From JAITWN01 sp964546765 (GTDB taxonomy: Bacteria > Pseudomonadota > Gammaproteobacteria > SZUA-140), in contig CAZJKV010000052.1 in NCBI GenBank assembly GCA_964546765.1, positions 1 through 13,120 on the forward strand: DNA of 13,120 nucleotides, in the 5' to 3' direction. This document shows positions 7,993-13,120 of the stretch, piece after piece. Under the pieces are notes generated by a model that saw only the letters and a program-made list of their open reading frames with translations, did no database searches and was not told where the DNA came from. Both the position numbers and the translations under genes were made by a program. Within the stretch, counting starts at the first letter, position 1. Each line of letters begins with the position of its first letter.

Positions 7993-9189
7993 TCATTCAT
8001 TCAGAGGAGATTCGGACCGGATCCGGTGAATGCTCAGGTCCGCACCCTGGTGTTCCTCTTCCGCGCTCAGGCGAAGACCGACGGCCGCCTTCAGCCCGCC
8101 ATAGACCAGGCCGCCGCCAATCACCGCGATCGTGATCCCGAGCCCGGTCCCGATCAATTGTGACACCAGGCTGACCCCGCCGAGGCCACCGAGCGCCTCC
8201 TGACCGAAGATCCCGGCAGCAATACCACCCCACATGCCGCACAGTCCATGCAGCGGCCACACGCCTAGCACGTCGTCGATCTTCCAGCTTCTTTGGGCGA
8301 GTATGAAGGTCCAGACGAACAGGCCGCCGGCGACCGCCCCGGTTGCCAGCGCGCCGATCGGGTGCACAATGTCGGATCCAGCGCAGATCGCGACCAGTCC
8401 GGCGAGCGCCCCGTTGTGGACGAAGCCGGGGTCGTTGCGCCCGATGAACAGCGCGGCAAGCACGCCGCCCATCATCGCCATGATCGAGTTCAGCGCGACG
8501 AGTCCGCTCGCGGACTCGAGGGCCTGGGCCGACATCACGTTGAAGCCGAACCAGCCGACCGACAGGATCCACGCGCCGAGCGCGAGGAACGGGATGCTGG
8601 ACGGCGGATACGCGATCATGTTCCCGTCCCTGCCGTAGCGACCCCGGCGCGCGCCGAGCAGGATCACCGCCATCAGCGCCAGCCAGCCGCCCATCGCATG
8701 GACGACGACCGAACCTGCGAAGTCATGGAACGGGGCGCCGAACTGCGCCTCCAGCCAGTCCTGCAGACCGAACATCCCGTTCCAGGTGATCCCTTCGAAC
8801 AGCGGGTAGACCAGCGCGACCAGCACGAAGCTCGCCGCGAGCTGGGGATAGAACCGCGCACGCTCGGCTATCCCGCCCGAAATGATCGCAGGGATCGCCG
8901 CGGCAAAGGTCAGCAGGAAGAAGAACTTGACCAGCTCGTAACCGTTCTTTTCACTGAGTACGGCCGCGCCGTCGAAGAAATAGATGCCGTAGGCGAGGCC
9001 GTATCCGATAAAGAAGTACGCGATCGTGGACGCGGAAAAGTCGCCGAGGATCTTGACCAGGGCGTTGACCTGGTTCTTGTGCCGCACTGTACCGACCTCG
9101 AGAAACGCGAAGCCGGCATGCATCGCCAGCACCATGACAGCACCCATCAGAACGAACAGGACATCCCCACCGGACTGCACATTGTCCAT
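7993..9189 (-). CDS. amt: Ammonium channel of the Amt family
   Basis: Inner-membrane ammonium transporter, 398 residues, with about eleven hydrophobic segments. Visible signatures: PAIISGGIAERARF near 100-113, Asp156 in HDFAGSVVVH, and the pore histidines His164 and His314. The spacing Asp-8-His-150-His equals that of E. coli AmtB (Asp160, His168, His318). The C-terminal tail EEEHQGADLSIH has the typical acidic pattern that contacts PII proteins. Unlike E. coli AmtB there is no signal peptide, so the N-terminus is simply the first residues before helix one. ATG at 9189 has GGGGGTGAT just upstream. No glnK lies beside it within the window; the gene stands alone, transcribed from its own sigma-54-type control region (see 9232-9360) and facing the miaB operon in the same direction. 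Confidence 0.97.
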   Translation of the reverse strand: MDNVQSGGDVLFVLMGAVMVLAMHAGFAFLEVGTVRHKNQVNALVKILGDFSASTIAYFFIGYGLAYGIYFFDGAAVLSEKNGYELVKFFFLLTFAAAIPAIISGGIAERARFYPQLAASFVLVALVYPLFEGITWNGMFGLQDWLEAQFGAPFHDFAGSVVVHAMGGWLALMAVILLGARRGRYGRDGNMIAYPPSSIPFLALGAWILSVGWFGFNVMSAQALESASGLVALNSIMAMMGGVLAALFIGRNDPGFVHNGALAGLVAICAGSDIVHPIGALATGAVAGGLFVWTFILAQRSWKIDDVLGVWPLHGLCGMWGGIAAGIFGQEALGGLGGVSLVSQLIGTGLGITIAVIGGGLVYGGLKAAVGLRLSAEEEHQGADLSIHRIRSESPLNE

Positions 9190-9231
9190 GACTGATCACC
9201 CCCTGATTATTGCCCCGGATTGAGGAGGCTG

Positions 9232-9247
9232 AGCAATAACCGCACCA
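9232..9247 (-). promoter_or_regulatory. Sigma-54 (-24/-12) promoter of amt
   Basis: On the minus strand the sequence reads TGGTGCGGTTATTGCT, matching the RpoN consensus YTGGCACGRNNNTTGCW at all but two constrained positions (CA replaced by TG), with the required GG-N10-GC spacing and a T before TGG. The predicted start of transcription is near 9221, giving a leader of about 32 nt before the amt ATG. The NtrC-type sites and IHF match upstream strengthen the call. Confidence 0.82.
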
Positions 9248-9253
9248 ACAACG

Positions 9254-9275
9254 GGAATCAATCAGGAATCAATCA
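9254..9275. repeat. Two tandem copies of an 11-bp unit upstream of amt
   Basis: GGAATCAATCA occurs twice head to tail with no mismatch (9254-9264 and 9265-9275), followed directly by a doubled CTTGA (9276-9285). The second unit plus the following bases forms the IHF match. It may be a recent slippage duplication that created or moved that site. Confidence 0.85.
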
Positions 9276-9279
9276 CTTG
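9267..9279 (+). promoter_or_regulatory. Probable IHF site between the amt enhancer and promoter
   Basis: AATCAATCACTTG matches the IHF consensus WATCAANNNNTTR at every defined position. It lies about 46-58 bases upstream of the predicted amt transcription start, between the sigma-54 promoter and the NtrC-type sites, where IHF bending brings activator and RNA polymerase together in promoters such as glnHp2 and nifH. Confidence 0.6.
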
Positions 9280-9313
9280 ACTTGATATCGCGGGGGTCGG
9301 AACTGGCCGGATC

Positions 9314-9328
9314 GCACCAGGGTGGTGC
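9314..9328. promoter_or_regulatory. NtrC binding site, proximal, upstream of amt
   Basis: GCACCAGGGTGGTGC is a perfect dyad of the form GCACCA-N3-TGGTGC, the known NtrC consensus half-sites. Its centre (9321) is about 100 bases upstream of the predicted amt transcription start, which is where the strong NtrC enhancer sites of glnA lie. Confidence 0.78.
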
Positions 9329-9343
9329 CGATGGGAAGTTTAC

Positions 9344-9360
9344 TGCACCAATCAGGGTCA
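9344..9360. promoter_or_regulatory. Second, weaker NtrC-type site overlapping the protease stop codon
   Basis: TGCACCAATCAGGGTCA has one perfect NtrC half-site (TGCACC) and a degenerate second half. Its centre (9352) is 31 bases from the centre of the proximal site, three helical turns, so both would face the same side of the DNA as in tandem NtrC enhancers. Its last three bases are the stop codon of the upstream S8 protease gene. Confidence 0.5.
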
Positions 9361-10833
9361 ATCGAGAACGGGGCACGCGCGTCGCCTGCGCAATCGCAGC
9401 GCGGTCAGCGACAGGACGCCCGCCATCATGGCCAGCAGCTCGAACCACCCGAGGCCGCCGCTGCCCTGATCGCTCCTCGCGCTCAGGCCCGAGCCCTGCT
9501 CGAGCGCCGTCTCTGATCCCAGCGCCCTGGCGACGTTGAGGCGACCGCCGGTGACGGTGCGCTCCGTCAGGTTCGGTGCGGGGTCCACGTTGTCGAGCAG
9601 GGCGCTGCGCAACAGCGCGACATTGAGGCCGGGATTCTGCGCCAGCAGCAGCGCTGCGGCGCCGCTGACGAAGGCCGCGGAGGCCGAGGTGCCGGACACG
9701 AACAGGTAGGAAGACCCGAGGTCGAGCGGGTTCGTCGTCAGTATGAGTTCCCCCGGCGCGCCGAGGTCGACGGAGGTCCTGCCGTAATTCGAGGACGGCA
9801 GCAGGCCGTCGGCATTGTCGGTCGCAGCGACCGCGATGATGTTCAGTTCGTCATAACTCGCCGGATAACAGGGCGTGGCCTGGCCGTCGGTGGCGTCATT
9901 GTCGGCGCCGTCATTGCAGGCAGCCGCGACGACCAATAAGCCGGCGTTCGCCGCCCTTCGGATCGCATCGCGCTCGGTGAGCGAGAACCGGTTGGCCCCG
10001 TAGCTGGCATTGATGATTCTGGCGCCGTTCGCGATCGCATAGTCGATCGCAGCGGCGATGTTCACGACCGTGCCTTCGCCGTTCGTGTTGAATACGCGCA
10101 ACACCATCAGCGAAACGTCCCAGGTCACGCCGGTGATCCCGATCCTGTTGTTGCCGGCGGCGCCGATGATCCCGGCCATGCGGGTGCCGTGGCCCGCCGG
10201 GTCATTCGGATCATTGTCGCCGGCGAGGAAATCCCATCCGATATTGTCGTTCGCGTCCCGCCACAGGTTCGCGGCCAGGTCCGGATGGGTGCTGTCGATA
10301 CCGGAATCGATGACCGCGACGACCACATCCGCGCTCCCGGTCGTAATCGCCCACGCCGCGAGCGCGCTGATGTCCGCCCCCGGCTGGCCGCTGAAGGCCT
10401 GCTGGACCGGCAGCGACTGCCCGGTGTTGTGCAGCCCCCACTGATAACGAAAATCCGGATCGTTCGGGGGAGATAACTGCTGGAGACGACGGATATAGTT
10501 TGGCTCGGCGTATTCGACCTCCGGTAGCGCCTCGAGCTCGAGGATCACCTGTTCGACGGTCTCGCCTGGGCGGGTCCTGACCTGGTGCAGGCCCGCACCG
10601 ATCCGGCGCTGGTCCGGACGCGCGGCCAGCGCCTGCTGGACCCCGAGCACCGTGGCCGCCTGCCTGAACTTGACGATCAGTTCGCCCGGCACCTGCTCGT
10701 CGGCGGCGAGGGAAACGCCGGGCGCCGACAGCATCAGGAAGACGATGCCCAGCACCAGCGAGCCGCGCGAAAGAACTCCCGCGACGTCGTGGGCGTGAAA
10801 ACATGTGCTGGTGCAAGGGAGACCGGATCGCAT
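9358..10833 (-). CDS. Secreted subtilisin-family (S8) serine protease with GlyGly-CTERM-like tail
   Basis: 491-residue exported protease. The signal peptide covers residues 1-44 (hydrophobic core VLGIVFLMLSAPGVS, then LAA). A fervidolysin-type propeptide (about 48-115, VPGELIVKFR ... EVEYAEPNY) precedes the peptidase domain. Catalytic residues are Asp176 (VIDSGID), His215 (GHGTRMAG) and Ser383 (SGTSAS); the oxyanion-hole Asn is Asn307. The C-terminus has Gly459-Gly460 followed by LGWFELL, a membrane helix and RRRR, like GlyGly-CTERM sorting signals that rhombosortases process. The frame stays open upstream to a GTG at 10980, but the ATG at 10833 is chosen because it gives a proper signal peptide and because a perfect TATAAT lies between the two. 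Substrate unknown. It precedes amt in the same direction, yet amt has its own promoter. Confidence 0.93.
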   Translation of the reverse strand: MRSGLPCTSTCFHAHDVAGVLSRGSLVLGIVFLMLSAPGVSLAADEQVPGELIVKFRQAATVLGVQQALAARPDQRRIGAGLHQVRTRPGETVEQVILELEALPEVEYAEPNYIRRLQQLSPPNDPDFRYQWGLHNTGQSLPVQQAFSGQPGADISALAAWAITTGSADVVVAVIDSGIDSTHPDLAANLWRDANDNIGWDFLAGDNDPNDPAGHGTRMAGIIGAAGNNRIGITGVTWDVSLMVLRVFNTNGEGTVVNIAAAIDYAIANGARIINASYGANRFSLTERDAIRRAANAGLLVVAAACNDGADNDATDGQATPCYPASYDELNIIAVAATDNADGLLPSSNYGRTSVDLGAPGELILTTNPLDLGSSYLFVSGTSASAAFVSGAAALLLAQNPGLNVALLRSALLDNVDPAPNLTERTVTGGRLNVARALGSETALEQGSGLSARSDQGSGGLGWFELLAMMAGVLSLTALRLRRRRACPVLD

Positions 10834-10899
10834 GCTGACACCACCGTTCCGAGAAGGACGACTGGCAGATGATAGGGACTGCGACGTAGACAGGTGTCG

Positions 10900-10908
10900 A
10901 TTATAACA
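10900..10908 (-). promoter_or_regulatory. Extended -10 promoter of the S8 protease gene
   Basis: The minus strand reads TGTTATAAT, a perfect extended -10 (TGn-TATAAT). No good -35 hexamer lies 16-18 bases upstream, which fits the extended type. Transcription would start near 10893, about 60 bases before the ATG at 10833, and after the GTG at 10980, so it argues against the longer reading of the protease. Confidence 0.6.
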
Positions 10909-11074
10909 GGTACGAGAGCCGGGGACGCCGCTCCGGGGCCTGTTTTCCGACCAGTACCGGGAAAGTGCGACCCGCGTCACGTCCTGGCGGTGGCTTTAAT
11001 GGCGCTCCTGCACTACCATTCGGCGAATCATCACAATTGCGACCACTCAACAAGAAATCAAGGGAGTCCAATAA

Positions 11075-12169
11075 ATGAAGAACCTCCACCCCGGAACCCT
11101 GCTGCCGGCGATCGTACTGGGCGCGGCACTGGCTGTCCCGACCGCGGCATCCGCGGCAATCCAGCTCGCCGGTGATGCGCTTGAGATGTACGGCAGGATC
11201 AACTTGTCTCTCGACGTCAACGATACCGACAGTCCCGGCAGCGACACCAACCTGAGCGTCTCCAGCAACACCAGCATGATCGGTTTCAGGGGCCAGTATG
11301 GCCTCGACCCGCAGGCGACACTGCTGTGGCAGGTTGAGCAGGGCATCCGGGTCGATTCCGCGACCGGCAACCTCGCGTCACGCAATACCTTCCTAGGCGT
11401 GCAAAACGCGGACTACGGCACGGTGCTGGTCGGCTACCACGATACGCCGTTCAAGGACGTCGCGAAACGCTGGGCGCTGATGAATTACACCGTCGCGGAC
11501 CGCCGCATGATCCTCGGCGCCGGGGCGCAGATCAACAACGTCATGAACGCGCGCGCGAAAAACTCGATGCTCTACAAGCACACCCTCCAGGGCCTCGAGG
11601 TCCGCGCGATGTTCGCGACCGACACTGTTGACAGTACCCCGGCCGCGCCGGACAACAACGACAACAAGCTGGTCAGCGCCGGCGCCTGGTATACGCTCGG
11701 TGCGCTCGAGTTGTCGGCCGCGTATGAGCGCTGGTCGACGCTGGTCTCGGGCCCGGCCCAGGGCCGGGCAACCGGCCTGCGTCTGGCGGCGACACACAGG
11801 GTCGGCGGCAAGGCGAAGGTCGGCGCCTTGTTCGAGACCATCGACACCTCGAGCGCGAGTCTCGCGAACCTCGACCGCAACGCCTTCGGCTTCAACGGCA
11901 GCTATCGCGAAGGCCTGACCACCCTGGAGGCCCAGTTGCTGATCGCCGGCGACCATCGCGGCACCAGCAACTCCGGCGCGATCAACCTTGGCCTCGGCAT
12001 AACTCGCGCGATCAACCGCCAGCTCGACGTCTTCGGCACCTTCAGCATGACCGACAACGACTCGGCAGCCAGCTACAAGGCCGTCGACGGCGGACACGGC
12101 GATCACGTGCCGACCGTCAACGGCGGGACGCCTTACGCGTTCTCGGCCGGGGCCGTGTTCCGGTTTTGA
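11075..12169 (+). CDS. Gram-negative outer-membrane porin
   Basis: 364-residue trimeric-type porin of the general Gram-negative family (Porin_4/OmpC-like). The signal peptide ends at the ASA motif near residue 27. The mature protein begins with a first beta strand, LEMYGRINLSLDV, and has the conserved barrel pattern SRNTFLGVQNADYGTVLVGYHDTPFKDV near 106-133, which leads into constriction loop 3. Alternating aromatic/hydrophobic strands continue to the C-terminal Phe (FSAGAVFRF), the signal read by the BAM assembly machinery. AGGGAG at 11061-11066, eight bases before the ATG, is a good binding site. The gene is divergent from the S8 protease across 241 bases. A TTTAAT at 10995-11000 could be a -10 but has no matching -35. 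Pore specificity cannot be told from the sequence. Confidence 0.94.
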   Translation: MKNLHPGTLLPAIVLGAALAVPTAASAAIQLAGDALEMYGRINLSLDVNDTDSPGSDTNLSVSSNTSMIGFRGQYGLDPQATLLWQVEQGIRVDSATGNLASRNTFLGVQNADYGTVLVGYHDTPFKDVAKRWALMNYTVADRRMILGAGAQINNVMNARAKNSMLYKHTLQGLEVRAMFATDTVDSTPAAPDNNDNKLVSAGAWYTLGALELSAAYERWSTLVSGPAQGRATGLRLAATHRVGGKAKVGALFETIDTSSASLANLDRNAFGFNGSYREGLTTLEAQLLIAGDHRGTSNSGAINLGLGITRAINRQLDVFGTFSMTDNDSAASYKAVDGGHGDHVPTVNGGTPYAFSAGAVFRF

Positions 12170-12294
12170 AGCGCGAAGCTCGCGACGGCAGCAGCGACCA
12201 GGCCAGCGAACTCCGCGAATGGTGTGATCTCGACCGGATCACCGGGTCCGCCAAACTGCGCGTGGGCCGGGTCTTCAACCTGCGCTATTCATGA
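12166..12294 (+). other. Possible 42-codon ORF overlapping the porin stop
   Basis: A frame starting with TTG at 12166 overlaps the porin stop as TTGA and runs to TGA at 12292-12294. Third codon positions are mostly G or C, as in the surrounding genes, and the end reads KLRVGRVFNLRYS. No family is recognised and no ribosome binding site is seen. It may be a small coupled gene, the relic of a decayed one, or chance in GC-rich DNA. Confidence 0.2.
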
Positions 12295-12336
12295 CGCTAC
12301 TGGCCCACACGCGCCGATGCGGGCAACGGCATACTG

Positions 12337-13017
12337 ATGCGACTCTCTATCATCATGCCGGTCCTGAACGAGGGCGAGGGGCTGCGCGGCGCGATCAACG
12401 CCCTGCGTCACCTGCGCGCGAACGGGCATGAACTGATCGTCGTCGACGGCGGCAGCACCGACGCTACGTTCGCGATCGCGGACGCGCTCGCCGATCAGGC
12501 GCTGGCGAGTCCCCGGGGGCGCGCGTGGCAGATGAACGCCGGCGCGCGCGCAGCACGGGGCGACATCCTGCTGTTTCTGCATGCCGACACGCTGCTGCCG
12601 TCCGGCGCGGACCGGCAGGTCATCGACGGATTGACGAAGCACGGCCGCGTCTGGGGCCGATTCAATGTCCGCCTGGCCGGCCGCCATCCGCTGTTGCGCG
12701 TCATCGGGGCCGCGATGAACCTGCGCTCACGCGTCACCGGGATCATGACCGGCGACCAGGCGATCTTCGTGCGTCGCGACGCGTTCGAGCGCATCGGCGG
12801 CTATCCGGAGATCGCGCTGATGGAAGACATCGCGCTCAGCAAGCGGCTCAAGCGCGAAGGTGCGCCGCTGTGCCTGAAGGAGACCGTCCTGGCCTCGAGC
12901 CGGCGCTGGCGCGAACACGGCATGCTGCGGACGATCGGCATGATGTGGCGCCTGCGACTCGCGTATTTCTTCGGCGCAGATCCCGAGCGCCTGGCTCGGG
13001 AATATTACCGGTATTGA
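12337..13017 (+). CDS. Family 2 glycosyltransferase, TIGR04283 type
   Basis: 226-residue GT-A fold glycosyltransferase. Motifs in order: MPVLNE (7-12) and VVDGGSTD (35-42) of the nucleotide-sugar site, LHADT (81-85) in the metal-binding DxD position, GDQAIF (139-144), and MEDIALSKRL (162-171) carrying the usual catalytic acidic pair. There is no C-terminal membrane helix, so it is shorter than typical cell-envelope GT2 enzymes. The length and the GDQAIF and EDIALSKRL pattern match the group called transferase 2, rSAM/selenodomain-associated, which databases now name arsenosugar biosynthesis glycosyltransferase. The next gene is the usual partner. ATG at 12337 lacks an obvious binding site. 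The actual acceptor is an inference from the family name; none of the other arsenosugar genes (arsM, arsS-type radical SAM) is visible here. Confidence 0.9.
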   Translation: MRLSIIMPVLNEGEGLRGAINALRHLRANGHELIVVDGGSTDATFAIADALADQALASPRGRAWQMNAGARAARGDILLFLHADTLLPSGADRQVIDGLTKHGRVWGRFNVRLAGRHPLLRVIGAAMNLRSRVTGIMTGDQAIFVRRDAFERIGGYPEIALMEDIALSKRLKREGAPLCLKETVLASSRRWREHGMLRTIGMMWRLRLAYFFGADPERLAREYYRY

Positions 13018-13018
13018 C

Positions 13019-13120
13019 ATGCGGTTTCCTGACGCCCGCATCCTGGTATTCGCGAGGGCCCCACGGTCCGGCGCGGTCAAGACGCGCCTGGTCCCGGCGC
13101 TCGGCGCGGACGGCGCAGCG
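13019..13120 (+). CDS. TIGR04282/DUF2064-type glycosyltransferase-like protein, 5' end only
   Basis: The first 34 codons run off the right edge. The N-terminus contains ILVFARAPRSGAVKTRLVPA, the hallmark FAKAPxxGxVKTRL nucleotide-binding start of the family called transferase 1, rSAM/selenodomain-associated (DUF2064), with a fold like CofC nucleotidyltransferases. The ATG lies one base after the stop of the upstream glycosyltransferase, so the two are very probably co-transcribed. The family and its partner are commonly found side by side. Confidence 0.85.
   Translation, partial: MRFPDARILVFARAPRSGAVKTRLVPALGADGAA

Noticed and set aside
8293..9195. 300-codon plus-strand frame opposite amt
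   Set aside because: Shadow of the Amt gene; the predicted product is extremely rich in Arg, Asp and Glu, the usual mirror of codons for hydrophobic residues.
10834..10980. 49 extra N-terminal residues on the S8 protease from a GTG at 10980
   Set aside because: A perfect extended -10 lies inside this stretch, the extra residues are not signal-like, and the ATG at 10833 gives a normal signal peptide.

Overview
The window (about 13.1 kb, GC-rich) looks like a chromosomal segment of a gammaproteobacterium. The case rests on gene order and protein sequence: leuS and ybeL lie next to the block miaB-phoH(ybeZ)-ybeY-corC(ybeX)-lnt, an arrangement known from Pseudomonas and related Gammaproteobacteria and split apart in E. 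coli. The encoded YbeY, MiaB and YbeZ proteins resemble the E. coli ones over their whole length, down to the numbering of catalytic residues in YbeY and MiaB. Genus cannot be told from the window; a Chromatiales-like lineage is a guess.

Layout. (1) 1-1794, minus: 5' part of leuS, running off the left edge. (2) 1907-2431, plus: ybeL, a zinc-ribbon protein divergent from leuS and convergent with lnt, the two stop codons sharing one CTAG. (3) 7833 down to 2428, minus: a tight five-gene operon miaB > phoH > ybeY > corC > lnt, with junctions of 0 nt, a 4-nt overlap, 11 nt and 14 nt. It covers tRNA thiomethylation, rRNA/ribosome quality control, a CBS-domain protein and apolipoprotein N-acylation. 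(4) 9189 down to 7993, minus: an Amt ammonium channel with its own nitrogen-type control region upstream. (5) 10833 down to 9358, minus: a secreted subtilisin-family (S8) protease with a GlyGly-CTERM-like tail. (6) 11075-12169, plus: an outer-membrane porin. (7) 12337-13120, plus: two adjacent glycosyltransferase-like genes of the rSAM/selenodomain or arsenosugar-associated type, the second cut by the right edge.

Most of the window is ordinary housekeeping sequence. Two places stand out. Inside lnt there is a perfect 26-bp inverted repeat with a 34-nt spacer (3586-3671). It reads through in frame and adds about 29 residues between two membrane helices, which looks like a REP/MITE-type palindromic element domesticated inside a normally essential gene. 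Upstream of amt, a complete sigma-54 control region can be read: two NtrC-type sites 31 bp apart, a perfect IHF consensus, and a -24/-12 promoter, with spacing close to that of the classical glnA enhancer. I did not find a convincing wholly new multi-gene system; no tRNA, rRNA, CRISPR array, IS transposase or intergenic gap above 300 bases is seen.
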